NCBI GenBank assembly: GCA_905181785.1 | Contig: CAJIZC010000023.1 | Coordinates: 1-64,000 of the forward strand | Reading direction: 5' to 3' | Origin: an uncultured Candidatus Poseidoniales archaeon | Lineage (GTDB): Archaea; Thermoplasmatota; Poseidoniia; Poseidoniales; Poseidoniaceae | DNA length: 64,000 nucleotides | Shown here: in pieces, positions 28,601 to 36,228 of the stretch | Layout: each line of letters begins with the position of its first letter | How positions within the stretch are numbered: the stretch's first letter is position 1 | Notes under the pieces: generated by a model | Databases searched by the model: none | Told to the model about the DNA's origin: nothing | Seen by the model: the letters and a program-made list of their open reading frames with translations, nothing else | Translations under genes and position numbers: made by a program

Positions 28601-31600
28601 AACAATGACTTGACGTACACCTATCAATTCCAAACAGGCAACGAAGTCACTCAATTCGGACACACAAACGTGCGGGAAACTCACCTGAGTGAAGCTGATT
28701 CTGACACCAACTATGGTGATTCAGAAATGATTGAAGTTGGAACCTACTTCGGCCAGAACAGCGGAAAGAAGGCCTACATGACCTTCGCTCTCGACAACAG
28801 TCAAGTCCCACTTCCACTCCATGCAAGCATCCATTCTGCCAGCCTTGGGCTCTACCTTGACTCGTGGATTGCAGTCGGTGGAGCAAACGGCATGACCTTC
28901 GACGTTCATCGAATCACCAACACACAATGGAGCCAATCCGCATCCACGTGGAACAACGCTTCCACAGGCAATGCATGGGGCGCAGCTGGAATGCAAGCAG
29001 GCACCGATTACGATGCCACACCTGTCTCTAGTTTTATTGAAACAGACCTCAGCGATAACCGCTGGATTTGGTTCGACATCAGCGCACAAGGCATGCTGAT
29101 CGACAACGACAACGCATGGCTGATCATTGGGACACCAAACAGAGGCGACATGATGGGGAACTTCATCTCGAGCGAATCCCCAGAAACGCTCGCTGATTTC
29201 CGTCCGATCGTTCTGTTGAATCACACCAACGTGACAACGCTTGACTTGACCCCGACAGCACCAACGACAAACGCTGACACACCGATCAGTTTCGGTTCAG
29301 TGTCTTATGATCACCTTTCGATGCCAATCAGCACCCCAATCGTGTGGTCTGCATCGAATGGAACCATCTCCTCGACAGGCGTGTTCACGCCTTATGCAAC
29401 CGGGCAGCACACCGTTTCTGCCTGCTTTGGAATCATCTGTGCAACTGAAATTGTCACCGTTACGCCCGGGGCGCCAATCACCTTGATTGCAAGTGGTTCT
29501 GCCGCTGAAATCACTGCGGATGGAAGCATGACTGTCACCGCTGTTGTGGTGGATCAATTCGGCAACATCGTTCCAAATCAGGCCATTGCATACACCCCGA
29601 GCAACGGAACCATGGACCTTGCTCAACCAAATTTGTTCATGCCTTACGCAGTTGGGCTACAAACCATCGATGTTGCATGGAACGGTCAAACCGTGAGCGT
29701 TGACGTCTTGGTGACCACTGGTGTCGCTGCTTACTTTACGTTAGAAGGCTGCACTGGCACGAACCCAGCTGGTGTGTGGTGTACGATCTCGCACACGTTG
29801 TACGACCAATTCCACAACGAAATCCAAGATGTAACTGAAGCAGGATCGCTCACTTGGACGGTGGCGAATGGAAACTACAGCACCGAGAATTCCGAGTACT
29901 TCCCAGACCATGTCGGAATGTGGATGCTCAACCTCACATCCACCAGCGGGGCGCAAGGCCAACTCGCAATCACCGTCGGCCACGGCGAGATGGACCGTCT
30001 TGAACTCGATTTGTCCGAGACAGCCATCACCGCTGACGACCGCATTTACATCAACACCACTCGCATTGACGTGCGTGGAAACCGATTGCCGGTCTTCTTG
30101 CCAAGCCAAAACTGGACCAAGACTTCTGACGGTATCCTTACCGCCGGCGGACCTGCCATTTGGGATCCAATCTCACGCGGACAGAAGATTCTAGAAGCCA
30201 AGTACGAAGATCAATTCACTCAAGTGTCCATCACTGTTGAACAAGGTGCAATTGTAACGCTGGTGTTGGTTGTTGAAAACGTCGACTCGGTTGGCAACAC
30301 ATTCCAACTCACCGCCGACGATTCAATCGATGTCAAGGTCAAAGCAACCGATCAGAAGGGCAACCGCTGGTCTGTGAGTGCCAATTGGACGCTCAGCCAT
30401 GCCTCTTGGACAGATCAGGCTATTCTCGAAGGCGCGGAGATCGCTAACGATGAAGTGACCTTCCAACCGTATTTGTCTTCAGCTAACGCTTACACAATCA
30501 CCGCCATCTATGACGACAGCGTCACGGTTCACGAAGTGAGCCTCTTCGTCGAAGTTGCGCAAGGCGACCTCATCTCAACCACCATCACCGCACTTGGTGC
30601 AGACGGAACCACAGGTGAGGCATTCGACATCACCTCAGATGAATACATTGACTTTGCAGCGGCACTCGAAGACCAAGACACCAACGAAATCGATGCAAGC
30701 ACGTTGACTTGGGTCTTGATTGACGGCGCTTCTGGTGACGTGGTTGACATCACTGCACAACTTGTCGCCGACAACATGCGCTGGCAAGCAACTGAGGTTG
30801 GAAATTACACCATCGCAGGTTACGCAGTCAGCAACGCAGGATACAACATCAGCGACTCAGTCTCGATCACTGTGTTGCACGGTGTGGCCGTCAGCGTGGT
30901 TTCAGAAGTTGACACCTTTGCCCAAGATGCTGGTAAGGAAATCTCGATTCAAATCACCGGGACCGACGCAGATGGCAACACCTTCCCGCAAACCGTTGAA
31001 TGGTCAGAAAACAGCACCTCCGTCAGCGACATGACCGCTGGAACAACCGAGGGTGCTTACGCTTACTTCGCACGAACCGCTGGAACACACACACTCGAGT
31101 TCACTTCAGGCCAAGCCTCGAGTGTGCTCGAACTCTCAGTTGCGGCACAACGAACAGTGAGTTCGATTACCGTTGAATTATCAACCGACACAACCGATCA
31201 ACTTGGTTCCTTCACCGTAACCGTGCTTGCATTTGACGCTTATGAAAATCCAATTGAAGTCCCATCCAGCACCAACGTGGACTCGTCAGGTCGAGCGGAA
31301 GTTCTCGCACAGGGCCAAGGCGTATGGAAGGTTGTCACCCTCGACAGCGGCCCACAAACGATCACGGTCACCTCTGGAAAGGTTTCGGAATCCCTCGAAT
31401 ATGAGGTCCTCGGCAACGTAGGCGGCTTTTTCAAGGCAGGTGGTCCGTTGTATTACGTCGGCGCTGGATTGGCTGGAATCATCGTGTTTGTCATCCTTGG
31501 ATTGTTGGTTGTTGCCCTCCGTGGAGGCGGCGAAGACTATGATGATGAGTTTGATTATGAGGATGAAGAAGACGAACCTCAACGCTCTGCAGCAGGACCG

Positions 31601-31825
31601 TCCGGCCCAGCACCGGGCCCAAGCGGACCAGCACCGGGGCCAAGCGGACCAGCACCTGGGCCTTCAGGCCCAGCCCCAACGCCAGAGCCAGCTGTTGAGG
31701 AAGACACGTCTTGGATTCAAGAACACCGAGTTGATGACGACGGCACCGAATGGGCAGAGTCTGAAGATGGCACCTGGTTTTACCGCCAACCAGATGAGAG
31801 CGAATGGTCTGAATGGACCGATTGA
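22664..31825 (+). CDS. Giant (3053-residue) membrane-anchored surface protein with DNRLRE-like and Ig-like repeats
   Basis: Signal peptide MPSATETRRTPTVILLVMMF then about 2200 residues alternating two modules. The first is seven copies of a DNRLRE-like beta domain (openings such as DTFIDSGTPTQNYDDESKL and ETHLSEADSDTNYGDSEMI, each with SSTWNN/ATWSTYDG-type cores). The second is fibronectin-III-like segments with W.WRVRAI..TNQIGNWS. Residues ~2200-2920 are bacterial Ig-like (Big/invasin-type) repeats with phrases such as SNGTISSTGVFTPYATGQH. A membrane helix at ~2926-2950 is followed by an acidic stretch, a Pro/Gly repeat and a Trp-rich cytosolic end (DGTEWAESEDGTWFYR). Many NxS/T sequons are present. 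It is likely an adhesin, polysaccharide-binding or S-layer-associated protein; function not demonstrated. Confidence 0.85.
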   Translation: MPSATETRRTPTVILLVMMFLLADLLVPQAVPEWQQLEDQSIVFSVTTTDTATYDTVISDTNPNTVGNQTESASLGISEFGEESRLLFTFPMNITSSSSIQSATLALECGTDSVSATQIHAYTASIIAWNDSEATWMQSDSNTPWGEQGADGNSDRGAWEPPFRASANGTFTLNVTAHAQQAASNNDTELNVLVSGNGALYSCEMSESQAINNRPELTIVSSTTPAGNGGSMTSTFAEDGKPLMTGDFLLTADRAPLITYDSLTGQAVEYQFSTEANFKSALDLEWHYSSLWNTFTTTATSGSYQMPSGEQFDNGSEVHYRYRSMDASGTLGNWTSESFLLPAHDVVDNGDNTATITLDVDSLGLPYDFIEDTFANQLSRNTKYGTSATMAATLTSTKESVIHFRMDLGLVGLHDNATITDADVVLQRQSSSGSTMLSMHGMDSNIWVEDQVTWNRGSNGNNWDDGGRSYSSTATATGIYGDQTASRFQFGFTNSLQSWLESPTSDAADYIILARGENGPYSTGGTISTTFHTSEASTEALQPTVEITYAWGTGATLPVMTQTAPAQGKAVWNQTGHNFSANTTPSLGWDGSVASSYDIAFQMATDEHFRDRVWDLDNMEATTSVAASAGQFNMTGTDALDAGNMYFWRMAFVDTDGRLGDWATSNFLVSSAESTWLGGDRYEFRMSHGNGTDDGLYPACMDTFIDSGTPTQNYDDESKLLVSYNPYPSEAMALMSCDLKSNLLPAGYAVESANLEFTLGSSPYNAPTVAVWENTQQNWSAEGATWSTYDGTNNWGMAGAKGSERGSLLDSVALTTNYASGDSVEWNVTLGVQNAMRENRSVNFFVGVLGVGTGQSREVQLFPGSGAVATRPELTFVYVPGSNAVPNDPSPSSPLNGSWAIGAGVDLTPLDQPTLAWNFNSNLSVGGWAVQLDTTSTFDSSNLQVSTSWNDDGFDFTNNTYTPETALDKGVTWHWRVRAISATNQIGNWSNSYHFLLPDLTTWQTCADGSCAAVELHHREAMPSLNLPNFEDTYVYEAGSGSPDAHDDDTQMKVGAIGFNRQAVSLIRIPLNAVPQPANARVTDAALNLYSEFGSSTGEPLAIRPVLQSWTGDANDTTYDGVNNWSAVGGRDIGVDAGEYVDLQTSVSADWMTWDVTEAAQAALDAGASSLSLMVYASNEITAWSGGANVITFTTSEGTSSNRPWLNLTWTNGTVAVPSTAGTNVGPANASIQWDTTSHAVLPNYAPVLSWSLPTATTAPAAWRVIIFEDADDDMAGRTVYDSRDAPSAFDLTNLTFTPPTDIEDIQTVRWTVQPIDSGMIGPQSSSTLFYIPSVVSGEVDSTHAWIDLQDGSIIESLNYPSLMADTAIDSGNTQSNNGAGGYLYVGQSPSSSTLRSSTLISVDFSTLPLPTTFEIHNATLDLSAVSGNGEVYVTVSQMITSWDESSTWAHPGNNNTSWVGVGAYHSADSQVPETDGFWMNASSEYSLNVTSLLQHAILRGASSLDIILQAEEVDGTVDGVYYIASSENTVQADRPTLSFTYETTNPWGPSTPTGLVPADGATLWNMSATRPSGADEVNINWSSIDANHTQWVMCGSPDARMIDASCFDSTTVTTSDEFNLTWDAQNLSLMGTDVDKGDEWHFWRIRGDQDHRIGSWSSINKFRIPDNQGYDDGDGNQSLALYRGSIFTDTGLLPSVPDAEISSTVSSNMGSSQTLNLGTSGSGSGQSSILMEFDLSSMPWPTAMTPTSMLLSMYRYNVVGTSATTISAHACSSFVESSVTWNNTATCTTSEITRSTLTLNPSSGWIEWDLTSLAQSNVVNGNMTMTVMLEVVGTPYTNHQFYSSDYINESFRPRIVLEYIDNVDGIQPPTQPSLTYPTDGKVLYNTSGSLLTPDASPVLSWAPSIGATGYIVTIANQSGVYKFRSWEGTSITNSTFRFPTSLDTGEVFQWWVQGVNQSIPGPSSSRWSFAIGDPTHTDNNDLTYTYQFQTGNEVTQFGHTNVRETHLSEADSDTNYGDSEMIEVGTYFGQNSGKKAYMTFALDNSQVPLPLHASIHSASLGLYLDSWIAVGGANGMTFDVHRITNTQWSQSASTWNNASTGNAWGAAGMQAGTDYDATPVSSFIETDLSDNRWIWFDISAQGMLIDNDNAWLIIGTPNRGDMMGNFISSESPETLADFRPIVLLNHTNVTTLDLTPTAPTTNADTPISFGSVSYDHLSMPISTPIVWSASNGTISSTGVFTPYATGQHTVSACFGIICATEIVTVTPGAPITLIASGSAAEITADGSMTVTAVVVDQFGNIVPNQAIAYTPSNGTMDLAQPNLFMPYAVGLQTIDVAWNGQTVSVDVLVTTGVAAYFTLEGCTGTNPAGVWCTISHTLYDQFHNEIQDVTEAGSLTWTVANGNYSTENSEYFPDHVGMWMLNLTSTSGAQGQLAITVGHGEMDRLELDLSETAITADDRIYINTTRIDVRGNRLPVFLPSQNWTKTSDGILTAGGPAIWDPISRGQKILEAKYEDQFTQVSITVEQGAIVTLVLVVENVDSVGNTFQLTADDSIDVKVKATDQKGNRWSVSANWTLSHASWTDQAILEGAEIANDEVTFQPYLSSANAYTITAIYDDSVTVHEVSLFVEVAQGDLISTTITALGADGTTGEAFDITSDEYIDFAAALEDQDTNEIDASTLTWVLIDGASGDVVDITAQLVADNMRWQATEVGNYTIAGYAVSNAGYNISDSVSITVLHGVAVSVVSEVDTFAQDAGKEISIQITGTDADGNTFPQTVEWSENSTSVSDMTAGTTEGAYAYFARTAGTHTLEFTSGQASSVLELSVAAQRTVSSITVELSTDTTDQLGSFTVTVLAFDAYENPIEVPSSTNVDSSGRAEVLAQGQGVWKVVTLDSGPQTITVTSGKVSESLEYEVLGNVGGFFKAGGPLYYVGAGLAGIIVFVILGLLVVALRGGGEDYDDEFDYEDEEDEPQRSAAGPSGPAPGPSGPAPGPSGPAPGPSGPAPTPEPAVEEDTSWIQEHRVDDDGTEWAESEDGTWFYRQPDESEWSEWTD
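31594..31680 (+). repeat. In-frame tandem repeat encoding GPSGPAP units
   Basis: About four near-identical 21-nt units encode the heptapeptide PSGPAPG in the cytosolic tail of the giant surface protein, between an acidic stretch and the Trp-rich end. It looks like a flexible spacer. The codons vary (ggcccagcaccgggc versus ggaccagcaccgggg), so the array is not recent. Confidence 0.8.
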
Positions 31826-31864
31826 AGGGCATCTTTGATACGGGTTGAAGTGAAAGGGAGCGAC

Positions 31865-34483
31865 ATGCAGATGATACAAAACAGGTCAACAAAAAACCTC
31901 GTGTGTTTGATTCTTGTCGCCCTTTTTTGCGCACAATCCTACCAACCACTGGCACCTGAACCCTTGCTTGAATCCCCCCACGATGTGGCGCATGCAGGCC
32001 CTGCTACGCGAATTGCAATCACCTCGCCGGTCTACGCAATGACCGCTGATGAAGTGACCACATTTGAGGCCACATTGTACGATGCCGTCAACAGCGTTGC
32101 CACTGGACAAATCAACTGGTCCAGTTCAAACGGTACCATCACCGAAGACGGAACGTTCTACCCATGGCAGGCTGGCTTAGTGAGCATCGAAGCGAGCAGT
32201 GGAGCACTCATGGCCGTGTTCAACATCACAGTGAGTGCAGGTGTTGGACAAACCCTCGACATTACCACCTCCACCGCCCATGCTCGTGTGAGCACGACTC
32301 TTCAAGCCAACCTTCTGGATGCGAGGGGGAATTCCAAACCCGCTGAGAATGTGGTGTGGACGGTTGATGGCCAGTACGTCGGCATTGGTGCGCCGCAATG
32401 GACTCCAACAGAACTTGGTGACGTGCAGATCAGAGCCCGCCTCAACCAAATGGAAGACAACGCAGTCGTCGAAGTTGTTGCTGGTGCGCCATACGCCTTC
32501 CTTTTTGAGGAAAATCTGCAAATCCGGAGTGGGGAATCAACCTACCTTCAGGTTCGATTGCTTGATCATAACGGTTACGAAATGAACAACACCGAGGCAG
32601 GTTACAAAACATGGACGGCCGAAAATGGCACCATGAGTCCAGTGGGGCGATACACGGCGACTTATCCCGGCGTGTGGAACTTGACGGTGGCAGCAGGCAA
32701 TGCAACCGGTGTCGCTACGATTCGAGTGGTACCTGCTGATGCATCGCTCTCTCAACTTACAGTTGTGCCCGATCTCGATGTTTATGTCGCAGGCCAAGCC
32801 TACGAACTTGTGACCATGCGCACCGATTCAAACGGGTACACCGGTTTTTTCACACCCCCGTTGGCTAATTTTTCAACCACAAGCGGTGGTTTGGCCTTTG
32901 TTGACGGGCGAGTGCATTGGACCCCTGGTGCAATGGGCCAGCATACTTTGAACGTCATCGATGAGGGCGTTGCGTCCTCGCTTGAATTGGCGGTGACCCA
33001 TGGCGATGCCATTGACACATCACTCAGTCTCGATCCTGTGACCCTCCGCGCTGGCCAGCAAAACGTTCTTTCGTTCTGGGCCATCGATAACTCTGGCAAC
33101 CAGTGGCTCGTCAATGGGACGATGTCGCTGATCAGTGGCAATGCAAGTCACTTCACTCCGGATGAAGGCTACGCAACGCTTTCTCCTCTAGCGCTTGGCG
33201 TGTGGCGCGTTGAGGCTTCATGGTACGATTCAACCTCAAACATACGCTTTGAGAGCACCTTCCAACAGGAAACACAAACCGGGCCATTGGCTTTCATTGA
33301 ATTGAACGGTGCAAATCAAGTTCTTGCTTCAGACACCTCCCTTGACCTGAACCCAACCTTCTACGATGGGTTTGGTAACGAATTGCCACCCATTGGATTA
33401 AACTGGACTGTAGACGGTGAAGATGCGACGGTTGAATTGATGCTCGCTGACATGCATTGGACCCCCTCCAAAGTAGGCGGTCACGAAATCCGTGCGAATG
33501 CAGATGGCATCTTTGCGACCATCCGCTTAACCGTTGTAGCTGGGGAGGCACGAAACTTGGTCACCGACTATGAAAGCGGCCTCACCGTGAGTGCTGGCGT
33601 ACCTACAGAGGTGTTCGTGCAAGTGATCGACGCTCACGGGAACATGGCACCAGCAACCAATGTCAGCCTCTTGCTGAATGAAGAATTTGGCGTGCTTGAA
33701 GCCTCGCCATCTGGAAACGGATATTGGGACTTTACCGGCCGCATCTCGGGCACTTACACCCTTGAACTCAGTCAAGCCAACGCCACACATTCGATCGACT
33801 TGTTCATTCAGCCCGGCCAAGCCGTTCGCGTCTTGGCGGACTTGGACGGTTTCGACATCGCCCAAGGCGACACAGTCCTTCTGCAACTTCAAGGCGTTGA
33901 TGAATTCGACAACCTTGTGATCGTAGAACCTGAAAACACAACCGTATCCTGCACGGCTGGAAAGGCGAGTTACGTGACCTCAGATACTTGGGAACTCAAC
34001 GTCAATAAAGCAGGCGATGATCGTTCTTGCACCGTCAATTGGGACGGCTTGATCACTCAACGTTTCTTTGATGTCGAATCCGTTCTTCTTGGTGGCGCAG
34101 TTGGTTCAACGAACACAGCCATGACGCTTGCTTCGTTTTTGCTCGGGCTGATTTTAATCACCTTGGTTGTCCTTGTCCGTCGGGTGAACAGCGCGGAAGA
34201 TGAGGAATGGGTCGAAGACGCATTCGAAGAAGATGAGGAAGCCAACGATGAAGAAAGCACCTCGTTCGATGAGGCGACTGAAGGTCCAGCAAACGATCCT
34301 GCTTCAGAACCTGGTTTGTCTGATGAGGTGAAAGCAAGCCTCGCTACCAAGGCTGCAGAAGTCGGAGTTATGCAAGCCGCACCCGGCACTGAACAGGGGC
34401 AATCCGGCTGGTATGTTGATGTCAGCACCGAGGTTCAGTATTGGGATGTCGGGGCCGATGGCTCGTGGACACAGGTGAGTTGA
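31865..34483 (+). CDS. Membrane-anchored surface protein of Ig-like repeats
   Basis: 872 residues from ATG 31865, which AAAGGGAG precedes closely. Signal peptide with hydrophobic core LVCLILVALFCAQSY, then about seven Ig-like/invasin-type repeats of ~100 residues (e.g. ITSPVYAMTADEVTTFEATL; WSSSNGTITEDGTFYPWQAG), a membrane helix at ~752-772 and a long acidic cytosolic tail (DEEWVEDAFEEDEEANDEE) ending in the Trp-rich SGWYVDVSTEVQYWDVG. The repeats resemble residues ~2200-2920 of the giant protein directly upstream (39 bp gap, same strand), suggesting duplication and cotranscription. Probably structural or adhesive; no catalytic motif seen. Confidence 0.82.
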   Translation: MQMIQNRSTKNLVCLILVALFCAQSYQPLAPEPLLESPHDVAHAGPATRIAITSPVYAMTADEVTTFEATLYDAVNSVATGQINWSSSNGTITEDGTFYPWQAGLVSIEASSGALMAVFNITVSAGVGQTLDITTSTAHARVSTTLQANLLDARGNSKPAENVVWTVDGQYVGIGAPQWTPTELGDVQIRARLNQMEDNAVVEVVAGAPYAFLFEENLQIRSGESTYLQVRLLDHNGYEMNNTEAGYKTWTAENGTMSPVGRYTATYPGVWNLTVAAGNATGVATIRVVPADASLSQLTVVPDLDVYVAGQAYELVTMRTDSNGYTGFFTPPLANFSTTSGGLAFVDGRVHWTPGAMGQHTLNVIDEGVASSLELAVTHGDAIDTSLSLDPVTLRAGQQNVLSFWAIDNSGNQWLVNGTMSLISGNASHFTPDEGYATLSPLALGVWRVEASWYDSTSNIRFESTFQQETQTGPLAFIELNGANQVLASDTSLDLNPTFYDGFGNELPPIGLNWTVDGEDATVELMLADMHWTPSKVGGHEIRANADGIFATIRLTVVAGEARNLVTDYESGLTVSAGVPTEVFVQVIDAHGNMAPATNVSLLLNEEFGVLEASPSGNGYWDFTGRISGTYTLELSQANATHSIDLFIQPGQAVRVLADLDGFDIAQGDTVLLQLQGVDEFDNLVIVEPENTTVSCTAGKASYVTSDTWELNVNKAGDDRSCTVNWDGLITQRFFDVESVLLGGAVGSTNTAMTLASFLLGLILITLVVLVRRVNSAEDEEWVEDAFEEDEEANDEESTSFDEATEGPANDPASEPGLSDEVKASLATKAAEVGVMQAAPGTEQGQSGWYVDVSTEVQYWDVGADGSWTQVS

Positions 34484-34638
34484 TGCCACTCTTGCAACCC
34501 CTCGAAGAAGAGGCCGAATGGCTCTATGTTGCCGCTGCTTGCATTTGCTGGACAAGCCCATTGTGGTACAAGTGGTTCTCAACTGCACTGATCGAGCCTC
34601 TCGCTCAGTGGTCTCAATTGGGTCTGGTGTTTTTCTAA
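34483..34638 (+). CDS. Possible 51-residue membrane protein coupled to the surface protein gene
   Basis: The ATG overlaps the preceding TGA as TGATG, a common translational-coupling arrangement. The product starts MPLLQPLEEEAEWLYVAAAC, with a hydrophobic, Trp-rich stretch (YVAAACICWTSPLWYKWF) and a hydrophobic end (SQLGLVFF). The stop lies in a T-rich stretch (gtgtttttctaa) that may also terminate transcription. Real expression is plausible but unproven. Confidence 0.42.
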   Translation: MPLLQPLEEEAEWLYVAAACICWTSPLWYKWFSTALIEPLAQWSQLGLVFF

Positions 34639-34673
34639 ACGGATTGAGTGTATCTGAAGCACAGAAGCCAAGA

Positions 34674-36119
34674 TCACTCGGTCTTCACTGTGCCTTCACG
34701 TAGGCTTTGGAAGGGGGTCACTCTGTGCTCAGCGTGCTGCTTTCCATACCCGAGGTAAAAGAGGGCACCAAGTGTAAGCGCTGCTGCTGCACCGATGAAG
34801 GCTTTGCTCCCCATGAGGTAAATGAGAATGAAGCCAGCCACGATGCCCCAGATCTGAATCCACGGATAAAAATGGGATTTGTATTCGGGGTTGTACCATT
34901 CTTTGGCTGCTGGTGCTCGGCGCAGCACGATAACGCATGAATTGATAAGCATGAAAATCATAATTTTGAATCCAGACGCAAGCTTTGCTACATCCTTGAC
35001 GGGGAGGAAAAGAATGGCCAAGAGCATCATCACCCCTGTCACTATGATCGGCCAATGAGGTGTGCCGTATTTTTGATTGACATCTCCTAATGATTTTGGA
35101 AGCAGATTGTCGAGGGACATTGCGTACAAAAACCGGGATGCGGCGAGGATGCCGGCAAGAGCCATCGAGATCATTGTCAACACGGCGAGGGCCGCTGCGA
35201 GGGCGCCAATCTTTGAGCCTGCTACAACCTTGACGAATTCATACACTGGGTCTTCAATTGGCTTACCGTCTTTCATGTACCACATGTCAGGTAGCGCAGC
35301 CATCATCACGTAGGTCATAACGCAGTAGAGGATGGTTGCAATAGCCAGAGAGAGCATGATTCCCATTGGCAGGTTGCGCCCGGGTTCTTTCACTTCGCCA
35401 CCGATGGCAGCGACCTTGGTGACTCCTGCATAGGCTACAAAGACAAATGCAGCCGTCTCGGCAATCGTTGCTGGTGATTGGTCAAACGCACCGTTTCCGC
35501 CGTTAATCGGACGGGAGAAGTCCGTGCTGCCATCGAACAAGGCCATGATGCAAATGATTGCCAGAAGGACCATCGTAACGCCAAGAATTGGAGTTTGAAT
35601 CGCCTTTACCTTCTTGACGCCAAGAATATTGACAGCGGTGATGAGAACGAGTGCAGAAACTGAAACCATGAGGATTTCTCGCTCCCCAAGAGTGACCTCA
35701 AAATAAGTTGTTAATGCCAGCATGTAGGCCGAAAAACCAATCAGCGCAAACGAAGCCTTGAGTAAAAACGAAGCCCATAATCCGAGCCCGCTGATCGTTC
35801 CAAACAACGGTCCATAGGTTCGTTCAAGGTAGACATATGAGCCGCCACTGGATGGCATTGCAGAAGCAAGTTCAGATTTTGAAAGGGCACCCGGGAGCAC
35901 CACTGTTGCAGCAAGCAAGAACGCCAACCAGATGCCAGGTCCCATCATTTCAGCGGCAAAAGCAGGCATTACAAACAGGCCGGAACCGAGCATCGAGGAA
36001 AGGGATATGACGACGATACCTGACAACCCTACAGTTCGCTCAATCGTTTGAGTGACATCCTCGATGACCCCTTTGACATCACCTTGGAGAAGTTTGCCTG
36101 CTGTACTTTTCAAATCCAT
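34674..36119 (-). CDS. APC-superfamily amino acid permease
   Basis: 481 residues from ATG 36119 (a TTG at 36125 adds two). About 12 hydrophobic helices, with the APC signature in helix 1 (SLSSMLGSGLFVMPAFAAEM) and helix 2 (PGALSKSELASAMPSSGGSYVYLERTYG). It should import amino acids or amines across the cytoplasmic membrane, coupled to protons or sodium, or by exchange. Substrate is not readable. It lies downstream of the two extradiol-dioxygenase genes, 110 bp after the fusion gene, with its own TATA box and two operator-like inverted repeats. The position suggests uptake of the pathway's amino-aromatic or amino-acid precursor, as inference. Confidence 0.88.
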   Translation of the reverse strand: MDLKSTAGKLLQGDVKGVIEDVTQTIERTVGLSGIVVISLSSMLGSGLFVMPAFAAEMMGPGIWLAFLLAATVVLPGALSKSELASAMPSSGGSYVYLERTYGPLFGTISGLGLWASFLLKASFALIGFSAYMLALTTYFEVTLGEREILMVSVSALVLITAVNILGVKKVKAIQTPILGVTMVLLAIICIMALFDGSTDFSRPINGGNGAFDQSPATIAETAAFVFVAYAGVTKVAAIGGEVKEPGRNLPMGIMLSLAIATILYCVMTYVMMAALPDMWYMKDGKPIEDPVYEFVKVVAGSKIGALAAALAVLTMISMALAGILAASRFLYAMSLDNLLPKSLGDVNQKYGTPHWPIIVTGVMMLLAILFLPVKDVAKLASGFKIMIFMLINSCVIVLRRAPAAKEWYNPEYKSHFYPWIQIWGIVAGFILIYLMGSKAFIGAAAALTLGALFYLGYGKQHAEHRVTPFQSLREGTVKTE

Positions 36120-36140
36120 TGTCAAACCCCGAAAAAGTAC

Positions 36141-36174
36141 TGGTATTTCACCAATAATCTATGGTAAACCACCA
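36141..36174 (-). promoter_or_regulatory. Two operator-like inverted repeats TGGT-N5-ACCA at the permease promoter
   Basis: tggtatttcacca (36141-36153) and tggtaaaccacca (36162-36174) share the form TGGT-N5-ACCA and are 21 bp apart, two helical turns on the same DNA face. They lie between the TATA-like box (36177-36184) and the permease start codon, overlapping the expected transcription start near 36155. A repressor binding here would block initiation. The regulator is not identified in the window. Confidence 0.55.
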
Positions 36175-36176
36175 AA

Positions 36177-36184
36177 TCATATAG
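36177..36184 (-). promoter_or_regulatory. TATA box of the permease gene
   Basis: On the minus strand CTATATGA fits an archaeal TATA box. Transcription would start ~25 bp downstream near 36155, giving a leader of about 35 nt that contains one operator-like repeat. Confidence 0.5.
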
Positions 36185-36228
36185 GGTTGTGGAACACTTC
36201 CCTTAGTGAACCCCCGAAAAACGGAACC

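Noticed and set aside
34483-36119. Genomic-island boundary suspected near the permease and dioxygenase genes
   Set aside because: No integrase, transposase, direct repeats or tRNA insertion site is visible around the cluster.
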